A stretch of DNA of 5,422 nucleotides from CAKUIA01 sp044433115 (GTDB lineage: Bacteria; Verrucomicrobiota; Verrucomicrobiia; Opitutales; Intestinicryptomonadaceae), in NCBI GenBank assembly GCA_044433115.1, contig JAWXTY010000048.1, forward strand, positions 1 to 5,422, in the 5' to 3' direction. The translations under genes and the position numbers were made by a program. Within the stretch, counting starts at the first letter, position 1. The number at the start of each line of letters is the position of its first letter. A model generated the notes under the pieces. It was not told the DNA's origin. It worked only from the letters and a program-made list of their open reading frames with translations, and made no database searches. Below, one piece after another: positions 1 to 5,422 of the stretch.

Positions 1-49
1 AACTTTGAGCTTTGAACTTTGAACTTTGAGCTTTGAACTTTGAACTTTG
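1..49. repeat. Tandem array of a 7-bp unit (AACTTTG / AGCTTTG), cut by the window edge
   Basis: Seven consecutive 7-bp units run without indels from the first base. Units 1, 3, 4, 6 and 7 read AACTTTG; units 2 and 5 read AGCTTTG, and the bases that follow (AG at 50-51) start like another AG unit. The A/G variant therefore recurs every third unit, giving a 21-bp super-period on top of the 7-bp one. The array probably continues to the left of the window. It contains no open frame that looks like protein. Arrays like this usually grow by slipped-strand replication or unequal recombination; a function is not evident. Confidence 0.93.
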
Positions 50-52
50 AGT

Positions 53-81
53 AAAAAACCAATCGCCAAGAACTAGCGACT
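53..81 (-). terminator. Possible weak second terminator hairpin on the minus strand
   Basis: Read on the minus strand, AGTCGC (81 to 76) can pair with GCGATT (66 to 61) around a 9-nt loop, including one G-U pair. Two G residues and then six T residues (58 to 53) follow. This resembles an intrinsic terminator, but the stem is short and the loop large. It could back up the nifJ terminator at 165-193. Its left arm shares bases with the hairpin at 75-104, so the two folds exclude each other. Confidence 0.25.
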
Positions 82-104
82 CAAAAACTTTCTTGAGACT
101 CGCT
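75..104. repeat. Imperfect inverted repeat next to the CTGTCCA array
   Basis: AGCGA and CTCAA (75-84) are complementary to TTGAG (93-97) and TCGCT (100-104), giving ten base pairs interrupted by a 2-nt bulge (98-99), with an 8-nt loop. The right arm overlaps the first two bases of the CTGTCCA array. No T-tract follows directly on either strand, so it is not a standard terminator. Its role is unknown. Confidence 0.5.
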
Positions 105-176
105 GTCCACTGTCCACTGTCCACTGTCCACTGAAAGACGCTGTCCACTGTCCACTGTCCACTGAAAAAGCTGTCC
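103..176. repeat. Two blocks of a tandem 7-bp unit (CTGTCCA)
   Basis: Four perfect CTGTCCA units (103-130) are followed by CTG and the spacer AAAGACG. Three more perfect units (141-161) are followed by CTG and the spacer AAAAAG, and then a last partial unit, CTGTCC (171-176). That partial unit lies inside the left arm and loop of the nifJ terminator. Each block thus has the form (CTGTCCA)n-CTG-A-rich spacer, which suggests that a larger unit was duplicated and that copy number within each block then drifted. The unit is unrelated in sequence to the 7-mer at 1-49 but has the same length. Confidence 0.93.
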
Positions 177-193
177 TTTCGAACAGCTTTTTT
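165..193 (-). terminator. Intrinsic terminator of nifJ, potentially bidirectional
   Basis: AAAAAGCTGT (165-174) is perfectly complementary to ACAGCTTTTT (183-192), with an 8-nt loop. On the minus strand the hairpin lies about 24 nt past the nifJ stop codon and its descending arm ends in five T residues, as expected for rho-independent termination. On the plus strand the arm ends in six T residues, so it could also stop transcription arriving from the left, but no plus-strand gene is visible there. The last CTGTCC of the heptamer array forms part of the stem and loop. Confidence 0.85.
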
Positions 194-216
194 GTATTTA
201 TTTATATATTAAAGTA

Positions 217-3200
217 CTAAGACATCATCTTTTTGTACTTTGCCCATCTTGCGTCGATGAAGGCTTGTGCTTCTAGTTCTAAAGTTGCTGCTCTTTCTGG
301 AGCTGAACGCTTTAGCATCTTGAAACGATTTTCACCTGCCATATATTCTGCAACTGGAATCTTAGGGTCTGGACAATCCAACATAAATGGATTTTTGTCT
401 TGAGCCGTTAAGCGTGGGTCGTATCTAAATATTGGCCAATAACCTGAATTTACAGCCTTTTGTTGTTGAGAAGGACCATCGTTCAAGTTGTAACCATGAG
501 AGATACAGTGGCTATATGCAATAATCAAAGATGGACCATTGAATGAATTTGCTTCATTAAACGCCTTAACTACTTGAGCATCTTTAGCACCCATAGAAAC
601 TTGAGCTACATAGATATTACCATAGTCCATAGCCAATAAACCTAGGTTCTTCTTAGGCATTGCCTTACCTTCACTTGCGAACTTTGCAACAGCACCTATA
701 GGAGTAGACTTACTCATTTGACCACCTGTGTTAGAGTAAACTTCAGTATCTAGTACCAAGATATTTACATTCTTACCACTAGCTAAAACGTGGTCTAAAC
801 CGCCGTAACCAATGTCATAAGACCAACCATCGCCGCCGATAATCCATACAGTCTTTTTAACTAAATCATCAGCTAAACCTCTTAGAATTGTAGCTTCCTT
901 AGAGTCATTGCCTTCTAGCTTTGCCTTAAGGGCAGCAACATTTTCTCTTTGCTTATTAGTACCAGCTTCCTTAGATTGGTCTTGTTCTAAAAGTGCAGTT
1001 ACCAAGTCGTCGCCTAAAGTAGCAGACATTCTAGTTAACAATTGCTTTGCAAAGTTTTCCTTAGCGTCTAAAGATTGTCTATAACCATAACCGAACTCAG
1101 CATTATCTTCGAATAGAGAATTAGCCCAAGCTGGACCTCTTCCATCTTCGTTTACGCAATAAGGAGTTGTAGGCAAGTTGCCACCATAGATTGAAGAACA
1201 ACCTGTAGCATTTGCAATCAAGAGCCTATCGCCAAATAATTGAGTTAGCATTTTGATATAAGGAGTTTCGCCACAGCCACCACAAGCACCAGAAAATTCC
1301 ATCAAAGGTTGGCGTAATTGTACGTCCTTTGGCAATTCTGTTAGCTTTGATCTATCTGCATTAGGCAAGCTCATAAAGTAATCATAATTAGCAACTTCTT
1401 GAGTTCTAATTGGCTCTTGAGCAACCATATTAATAGCCTTCTTAGTAGGGTCTGCCTTATTCTTAGAAGGGCAAACTGTTACACAAAGTCCGCAACTAGT
1501 ACAGTCTTCAACAGCAACTTGAACAGTGAATTTATGCTCTGGCAAAGCCTTAGACTTAAAGTCAACAGACTTGAAACTTTCAGGAGCATTAGTCATAGAA
1601 GCTGTAGGGTAAGCCTTAGTTCTAATAGCAGCGTGCGGGCAAATTTCTGCACACTTACCACATTGAATACAAATAGAAGCGTCCCACTCAGGTACATCTA
1701 AAGCAATGTTACGCTTTTCCCACTGAGTTGTCGCACTTGGCCAAGTACCATCTATAGGCATTGCAGAAACAGGCAACTTATCGCCTTCGTTCTTAATCAT
1801 TATAGCACTTACGTTCTTGATGAAATCAGGTGCTTTATCAGAAACTACTGGCAAATAACCTTCGCTTGCTGTAGCTTGAGAAGGAACTTCAACTTTTTGC
1901 AAGTTAGATACAGATGCGTCTACTGCAGCAAAGTTCTTTTCAACAACTTGTTGACCCTTCTTGCCATAAGTCTTTTCGATAGCAGCCTTAATCTTAGCTA
2001 TAGCTTCGTCAGCTGGTAACACGCCAGAAATTGCGAAGTAACAAGTTTGCATAATAGTATTAATTCTGCCACCCATACCCATTTCTTTTGCAACTTTGTA
2101 TGCGTCAATAGTGTAGAAATTCAACTTCTTATCGATGATAACTTGTTGTACTTCCTTATTTAGGTTATTCCAAATTGTGTCTTTGTCGTAAATAGAGTTC
2201 AATAGGAACACAGCACCTTCTGCTGCACAACTTAGAACGTCTAACTTATCCATAAATGAGAATTGGTGTACGCCAACAAACTGAGCTGAACCTACTAAAT
2301 AAGGAGCTTTAATTTCGTCTGGACCAAAACGCAAGTGAGATACAGTAATACCACCACTCTTCTTTGAGTCATACACGAAGTAAGCTTGAGCATAGTTGTC
2401 AGTTTCGCTACCAATAATTTTAATAGTGTTCTTATTAGCCCCTACTGTACCATCTGAACCCAAACCATAGAAAACTGCTCCCAAAAGACCTTCTTGTCTA
2501 ATATTGAAAGACTCATCATAAGCCAAAGATCTATTTGTTACGTCGTCATTAATACCAACAGTAAACTTCATCTTAGGACTTTCAAGCTTTGCGTTATCAA
2601 ATACAGCCTTAGCCATTGCAGGAGTATATTCCTTAGAGCCTAAGCCATAAATACCACTTAGAACGATAGGGTCGAAAGACTTGTCGCAAATGCCAGTTGC
2701 TCTTGCTTGAGATATAGCAGAAACAGTATCTAAAAATAGAGGTTCGCCAGCAGAGCCGTGTTCACGAGTTCTGTCTAAAACAACAATCTTCTTAGCTGTC
2801 TTTGGAAGAGCCTTAACAAATAGTTCTACGTCGAAAGGTCTGTACATACGTACCTTTAATATACCCAACTTTTCGCCTTGAGCGTTTAGGTATTTCAAAG
2901 TTTCTTCAGTAGTTTCAGCCCCTGAGCACATTACAACTGCAACAGTTTCAGCGTCAGCTGCCCCTGCATATTCGTATACATTATATTGACGACCTGTCAA
3001 CTTTGCAAACTTATCCATATTTGCTTGAACAGTAGCTACACAGTTGTCGTAGTACTTATTTCTAGCTTCAACTGATTGGAAAAATACGTCAGGATTTTGT
3101 GCTGTACCTCTAATAAAAGGACTATCTGGGTTTAATGCACGTTGACGATGCTCTAATACCTTTTCGTAAGGGATTAGCGTTTCAACGATTTCGTCAGAAA

Positions 3201-3759
3201 TTGGCTCATATGTATTTACTTCGTGTGAAGTACGGAAACCATCGAAGAAATGGATAAATGGAACTCTTGACTCTAAAGTAGATGCGTGTGCAACTAATGC
3301 CAAGTCGTGTGCTTCTTGAACGCTATTAGACGCCAACATCGCAAAGCCAGTTTGACGACAAGCCATAACGTCGCCTTGGTCGCCAAAAATAGATAAACCG
3401 TGAGAAGCCAAAGCACGAGCAGATACGTGTAGTACAAAGCTAGTTAGCTCGCCTGCAATTTTGTACATATTAGGAATCATCAACAACAAACCTTGACTTG
3501 CAGTAAATGTAGTTGCCAAAGAGCCTGTAGTTAAAGCACCGTGAACAGCACCTGCAACGCCACCTTCACTTTGCAACTGAGAAATATCAGGAGTGAAGCC
3601 CCAAATGTTTTTCTTGCCCTTTACAGCCCATTCTTCACAAAACTCAGCCATAGGCGAAGAAGGTGTGATTGGGTAAATAGCAACAGTTTCACTCACTCTA
3701 TATGCCACTGAAGCGACTGCCTCGTTTGCATCTGTAATAATACTATTTTTACTTTTCAT
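217..3759 (-). CDS. nifJ: Pyruvate:ferredoxin (flavodoxin) oxidoreductase, single-chain, complete
   Basis: This cytoplasmic TPP and iron-sulfur enzyme oxidises pyruvate with CoA to acetyl-CoA and CO2, passing two electrons to ferredoxin or flavodoxin. Domains in order: TPP pyrimidine-binding N-terminal domain (about 5-240; YPITPSSP at 29-36, E65, R115), transketolase-C-like domain (about 265-390), gamma domain (about 420-600), EKR-like linker, two-cluster ferredoxin domain (C697, C700, C703, C707 and C753, C756, C759, C763), and TPP-binding domain (about 815-1110; GGDGW at 975-979, N1010). C826, C829, C854 and C1085 match, with identical spacing, the proximal-cluster cysteines recalled for Desulfovibrio africanus (812, 815, 840, 1071). 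All key residues are present. The chain stops about 95 residues after C1085, so it lacks the Desulfovibrio C-terminal extension. The ATG is the only plausible start: an in-frame TAG lies two codons upstream and MKSKNSIITDANEA aligns with the family N-terminus. No Shine-Dalgarno sequence precedes it. The stop is TAG. It is a single-gene unit. A nitrogen-fixation role is not implied. Confidence 0.98.
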   Translation of the reverse strand: MKSKNSIITDANEAVASVAYRVSETVAIYPITPSSPMAEFCEEWAVKGKKNIWGFTPDISQLQSEGGVAGAVHGALTTGSLATTFTASQGLLLMIPNMYKIAGELTSFVLHVSARALASHGLSIFGDQGDVMACRQTGFAMLASNSVQEAHDLALVAHASTLESRVPFIHFFDGFRTSHEVNTYEPISDEIVETLIPYEKVLEHRQRALNPDSPFIRGTAQNPDVFFQSVEARNKYYDNCVATVQANMDKFAKLTGRQYNVYEYAGAADAETVAVVMCSGAETTEETLKYLNAQGEKLGILKVRMYRPFDVELFVKALPKTAKKIVVLDRTREHGSAGEPLFLDTVSAISQARATGICDKSFDPIVLSGIYGLGSKEYTPAMAKAVFDNAKLESPKMKFTVGINDDVTNRSLAYDESFNIRQEGLLGAVFYGLGSDGTVGANKNTIKIIGSETDNYAQAYFVYDSKKSGGITVSHLRFGPDEIKAPYLVGSAQFVGVHQFSFMDKLDVLSCAAEGAVFLLNSIYDKDTIWNNLNKEVQQVIIDKKLNFYTIDAYKVAKEMGMGGRINTIMQTCYFAISGVLPADEAIAKIKAAIEKTYGKKGQQVVEKNFAAVDASVSNLQKVEVPSQATASEGYLPVVSDKAPDFIKNVSAIMIKNEGDKLPVSAMPIDGTWPSATTQWEKRNIALDVPEWDASICIQCGKCAEICPHAAIRTKAYPTASMTNAPESFKSVDFKSKALPEHKFTVQVAVEDCTSCGLCVTVCPSKNKADPTKKAINMVAQEPIRTQEVANYDYFMSLPNADRSKLTELPKDVQLRQPLMEFSGACGGCGETPYIKMLTQLFGDRLLIANATGCSSIYGGNLPTTPYCVNEDGRGPAWANSLFEDNAEFGYGYRQSLDAKENFAKQLLTRMSATLGDDLVTALLEQDQSKEAGTNKQRENVAALKAKLEGNDSKEATILRGLADDLVKKTVWIIGGDGWSYDIGYGGLDHVLASGKNVNILVLDTEVYSNTGGQMSKSTPIGAVAKFASEGKAMPKKNLGLLAMDYGNIYVAQVSMGAKDAQVVKAFNEANSFNGPSLIIAYSHCISHGYNLNDGPSQQQKAVNSGYWPIFRYDPRLTAQDKNPFMLDCPDPKIPVAEYMAGENRFKMLKRSAPERAATLELEAQAFIDARWAKYKKMMS

Positions 3760-3783
3760 AATCTAAATAAAGTTAATTGTTTA

Positions 3784-3908
3784 TTGCCTAAAAAGAGTTA
3801 CATTTTCTCCCTTTTCACTTAATACAATACATACAATTATTATAATCTAAATTTAAAGGTCAACTTCTTAAAGAATAAAAAATAATTTTTTTAGAGCCAT
3901 TTAGGCAA
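3784..3908. repeat. Widely spaced 9-bp inverted repeat flanking the candidate nifJ promoter
   Basis: TTGCCTAAA (3784-3792) and its exact reverse complement TTTAGGCAA (3900-3908) lie 107 bp apart on either side of the candidate nifJ promoter. Only the nine bases match. A looping repressor site is conceivable, but in DNA this AT-rich a chance match is also plausible. The rest of 3760-4010 is AT-rich with poly-A and poly-T runs and contains no gene. Confidence 0.3.
3834..3863 (-). promoter_or_regulatory. Candidate nifJ promoter
   Basis: On the minus strand TTGACC (3863 to 3858, five of six matches to the -35 consensus) is followed by a perfect TATAAT (3844 to 3839). The spacing is only 13 bp, too short for a standard sigma-70 promoter. 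With spacing of 16-18 bp the -10 would instead be AATAAT (3841-3836) or TAATTG (3839-3834). Transcription from here would give a leader of roughly 70-75 nt. The AT-rich region clearly has promoter character, but the exact element pairing is uncertain. Confidence 0.4.
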
Positions 3909-3966
3909 AAAAGATACATTTTTGTAAGATTGCTAAAATTTGTTTAAAAAAATATAAAAATAAAGC

Positions 3967-3994
3967 TTGCAAAGGCAAAAAATGAGTATCTAAT
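3967..3994 (+). promoter_or_regulatory. Candidate ssrA promoter
   Basis: TTGCAA (3967-3972, four of six consensus matches) and TCTAAT (3989-3994, five of six) are separated by 16 bp. Initiation about 7 nt beyond the -10 would leave a leader of roughly ten nucleotides before the mature tmRNA 5' end at 4011. This fits a precursor trimmed by RNase P. The A/T-rich tract upstream (about 3941-3963) could act as an UP element. Confidence 0.5.
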
Positions 3995-4010
3995 GACTAA
4001 TACAAACTAA

Positions 4011-4364
4011 GGGGATGTTCCGGAATTCGACTGGAAATGCTAATATAGGTTTGCATACCTGAGAAGATGCTTGGCTCAGTAAAAATGTATCAAAACAATA
4101 TATAAATGGCGAAGATTACGCTATTGCAGCCTAGTTAGGCAGCACGTTCGGTCTGCGACTCCCTATAGCAGAGTCCGAGCGTCGACATAGGGAATAGGGG
4201 GCAAGAGACTATCGTTATGGAGCTTGCTCGCCATCAACAATACGATAAGCGAAAAGAAGCTGTTTACGTTCAACTTTTCGACGAAAACCCAAAGTAAACT
4301 AAGTATGTAGACGGCTTATGTGAAAGTTTTTAGGACGTGGGTTCAAATCCCACCATCTCCACCA
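4011..4364 (+). ncRNA. ssrA: Transfer-messenger RNA (tmRNA), one-piece
   Basis: tmRNA with SmpB rescues stalled ribosomes and tags the unfinished protein for proteolysis. The tRNA-like part is complete. GGGGATG (4011-4017) pairs with CATCTCC (4354-4360), with one G-U pair, followed by A and an encoded CCA. The T arm is GTGGG, loop TTCAAAT, CCCAC (4337-4353). GGAATTCGACTGG near the 5' end is the usual degenerate D-arm region. Pseudoknot PK1: CTGAG/CTCAG (4059-4063/4075-4079) with GATGC/GTATC (4066-4070/4087-4091). PK2-like: GACTC/GAGTC (4157-4161/4171-4175) with loop CCTAT (4162-4166) pairing ATAGG (4187-4191). A nested stem TATCGT/ACGATA (4210-4215/4242-4247) is the PK3 region. PK4: CGAAAAG/CTTTTCG (4250-4256/4274-4280) with GTTTAC/GTAAAC (4262-4267/4294-4299). 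The length of 354 nt is normal. It is not the two-piece permuted type. It is transcribed divergently from nifJ and ends at its own terminator. Confidence 0.98.
4108..4134 (+). CDS. tmRNA-encoded proteolysis tag, GEDYAIAA
   Basis: This is the internal reading frame of tmRNA, entered after trans-translation rather than by ordinary initiation. The frame ends in Tyr-Ala-Ile-Ala-Ala and a UAG stop, matching the YALAA/FAIAA-type ends recognised by ClpXP-family proteases. The proposed resume codon is GGC (4108-4110), 16 nt past PK1. It is preceded by UAAAU, which places A at -4 as in the Escherichia coli tmRNA (UAGUC before GCA), and resume codons mostly begin with G. The C-terminal residues are certain. 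The exact first codon is inferred and could be earlier, for example the AAT at 4105. The stop lies in a small hairpin, GCCU/AGGC (4129-4140), as is usual. Confidence 0.8.
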   Translation, partial: GEDYAIAA

Positions 4365-4368
4365 ATTT

Positions 4369-4404
4369 AAATGACTTAAACTCAAGGGTTTAGGTCATTT
4401 TTTT
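4369..4404 (+). terminator. Intrinsic terminator of ssrA
   Basis: AAATGACTTAAAC (4369-4381) pairs with GTTTAGGTCATTT (4388-4400) over 13 bp, with one G-U pair and a 6-nt loop. A run of seven T residues (4398-4404) follows. It starts five bases after the CCA end of tmRNA. On the opposite strand only a broken T tract (TTTAAATT) follows the stem, so termination of radC transcripts here would be weaker. No better minus-strand terminator is visible at 4405-4455. Confidence 0.93.
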
Positions 4405-4455
4405 ATGCGTGTAAAAAAGGGTGTTGTCTGTGCCTTGCAAAGCGTGTTTTACTTT

Positions 4456-5271
4456 TTAGGACTTAAGGGTTTTCTTGAGTTCGGAGACTTTTGCATTTTT
4501 GTCAGGGTTTATGCTAGAATCGTAGAGTATGTTTATGTAGTTGTTATTTCTAAAGGAAAAATATTTGCCTTTGGCGATTATTATATGCTCGATGAAATCT
4601 AGTTTTAGAGGGCGACATATTGCAGATAAGGACTTTGTGAAATTTACGTCTTCTGGAGATGGCTTTGCTTCGCCTTGAGGGTGATTGTGGGCTAATACTA
4701 TGCTAGACGCTGAATTTTCAAAGGCAATCTCGATGATTTTTCGCATATTTACATTTATGAAATTTACGCTACCTTCGCATATTCTAATTGCAGAACTACC
4801 CAAGAGCTTAAGCTGGCTATCCAAGCAAATTACCTCTAAAACTTCGTAGCTCAAATTTGCAATTCTGCTCTCAAAATATCTAGCAATTAAGTCGACACTA
4901 TCAAGATTTAGCCTGCCATCTTTTATGCTTTCAAATATGTGAGAATTTACGCACATTCTTAGAATTTTTATATTGCAAATTACACTTTCGCCAACGCCAT
5001 TAATCTCAGCTAAATCTTTGTCAGCAGCGTTGATTACGCCACTTATAGAGCCGAACCTAATCAAGAGATTTTTGGCAATAGCTTTAACATCTTTACGAGG
5101 TATACATAGGGTAAGGAATAGCTCAAGTCTTTCATAATCAAGCAAAATATCATAACCAAAATCAATAAAACGCTGCCTAATTCTTTGCCTATGCCCCAAA
5201 TTCAATTTCTCTTTTTCCTGCGTTTTTAGCTTTTCTTTATCTCGCACTTTCAAATTTTTATCACCTTGCAT
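4456..5271 (-). CDS. radC: RadC-family (UPF0758) JAMM/MPN+ domain protein
   Basis: The 271-residue protein has the standard RadC layout. The N-terminal helix-hairpin-helix domain (about 26-105) includes GHRQRIRQRF, the IPRKD motif (57-61) and INGVGES (90-96). The C-terminal JAB/JAMM domain (about 128-248) carries the metal-site pattern HxH-x7-S-x2-D as H195, H197, S205, D208, so the site looks intact. The local motif reads HNHPQGEAKPSPED, differing from the common HNHPSGDPTPS. Classical DNA-repair assignment to radC in E. coli was later traced to recG, so the family's biochemical role is unsettled; a cytoplasmic, DNA-associated metalloprotein is the cautious reading. The first 25 residues are very lysine- and glutamate-rich and extend beyond typical homologues. 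The ATG has AGAAAGG 9 nt upstream and is preferred, but TTG at codon 23, with AGGA 10 nt upstream, would give the usual family N-terminus. The gene converges on ssrA; the common maf-radC-mreB context is not visible. Confidence 0.95.
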   Translation of the reverse strand: MQGDKNLKVRDKEKLKTQEKEKLNLGHRQRIRQRFIDFGYDILLDYERLELFLTLCIPRKDVKAIAKNLLIRFGSISGVINAADKDLAEINGVGESVICNIKILRMCVNSHIFESIKDGRLNLDSVDLIARYFESRIANLSYEVLEVICLDSQLKLLGSSAIRICEGSVNFINVNMRKIIEIAFENSASSIVLAHNHPQGEAKPSPEDVNFTKSLSAICRPLKLDFIEHIIIAKGKYFSFRNNNYINILYDSSINPDKNAKVSELKKTLKS

Positions 5272-5280
5272 TGGCTAAAG

Positions 5281-5287
5281 CCTTTCT
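5281..5287 (-). promoter_or_regulatory. Ribosome binding site of radC
   Basis: AGAAAGG on the minus strand matches the start of the full anti-SD complement AGAAAGGAGGTGATC and lies 9 nt before the ATG at 5271. This supports the ATG as the start. A second SD-like stretch, AAGGTGAT, lies just inside the coding sequence (codons 2-4) and could serve a TTG at codon 7. Upstream, 5288-5367 is AT-rich with several TATTAT-like -10 candidates on the minus strand, but no convincing -35 partner. Confidence 0.6.
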
Positions 5288-5422
5288 AAAGAAAATGATT
5301 AAAAACCACTTCCACAAAACTAAAATCCCTATAATAAATTTTAACCTAAAATCCTTTATAATAACCCCTAAAATAACACTCCCCAATCACAAGGAAGCCC
5401 TTCATCAAAGCTCAATATATTG

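Noticed and set aside
1..176. CRISPR array
   Set aside because: Units are 7 bp and directly abutting; there are no 25-40 bp repeats with unique spacers and no cas genes.
1399..1701. Plus-strand open frame of 100 codons inside nifJ
   Set aside because: It lies wholly antisense to the conserved ferredoxin-domain coding region of nifJ, has no recognisable motif and is explained as a shadow of the real gene.
3760..3790. Rex-type redox operator (TTGTTAA-N-TTAACAA) before nifJ
   Set aside because: Only a fragment, TTAATTGTTTA, is present; the two symmetric half-sites are not there.
4011..4364. Ordinary tRNA gene suggested by the T arm and CCA end near 4337-4364
   Set aside because: There is no anticodon arm next to it; the partner acceptor strand is at 4011-4017, and the pseudoknots and tag frame show it is the 3' half of tmRNA.
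4011..4364. Genomic island attachment site at the 3' end of ssrA
   Set aside because: ssrA is a frequent integration target, but its 3' end is intact, followed directly by its terminator and then radC, with no integrase and no repeated 3' end in the window.
4405..4602. Plus-strand open frame of 65 codons after ssrA
   Set aside because: Its ATG abuts the T-tract of the ssrA terminator, it has no SD, and most of it is antisense to the conserved C-terminal part of radC.
5295..5422. Plus-strand open frame from ATG 5295 to the window end
   Set aside because: There is no SD, the translation is rich in Ile, Lys, Asn and Pro as expected from AT-rich non-coding DNA, and it overlaps the radC leader and promoter region.

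Overview
The window looks like ordinary chromosome from an AT-rich, fermentative anaerobe, most likely a member of the Clostridia (Bacillota). The clues are a single-chain pyruvate:ferredoxin oxidoreductase, a RadC homologue with the IPRKD-type N-terminal domain common in clostridial genomes, a one-piece tmRNA with an encoded CCA, and Shine-Dalgarno-like signals matching a Bacillota-type anti-SD. Genus cannot be fixed from sequence alone. I find no phage, IS element, CRISPR array, tRNA, rRNA or defence-type gene cluster.

Layout. Positions 1-216 are gene-free and hold two unrelated tandem arrays, both with a 7-bp unit (AACTTTG/AGCTTTG at the left edge, CTGTCCA at 103-176), two imperfect hairpins between and beside them, and a strong hairpin terminator at 165-193. 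Positions 217-3759 (minus strand) encode the complete 1180-residue pyruvate:ferredoxin (flavodoxin) oxidoreductase, NifJ/Por. Positions 3760-4010 are an AT-rich divergent promoter region. Positions 4011-4364 (plus strand) are ssrA, the tmRNA, with an inferred tag peptide GEDYAIAA; it is followed by a clear intrinsic terminator at 4369-4404. Positions 4456-5271 (minus strand) encode a RadC-family JAMM/MPN+ protein that converges on ssrA. Positions 5272-5422 are the radC upstream region, with at most the last few codons of another minus-strand gene at the window edge.

The three genes do not form a pathway: NifJ is central carbon and electron metabolism, tmRNA is ribosome rescue, and RadC is a DNA-associated protein of unsettled role. 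nifJ and ssrA are divergent; ssrA and radC are convergent. Each seems to be its own transcription unit.

The most noteworthy signals are non-coding: the pair of heptanucleotide arrays with higher-order structure downstream of nifJ, one of which runs into the nifJ terminator; the lack of a Shine-Dalgarno sequence before nifJ although a good one sits about 44 nt further upstream before a start-stop codon pair; and the short, UAG-terminated tmRNA tag. I do not see convincing evidence of a new biological system.
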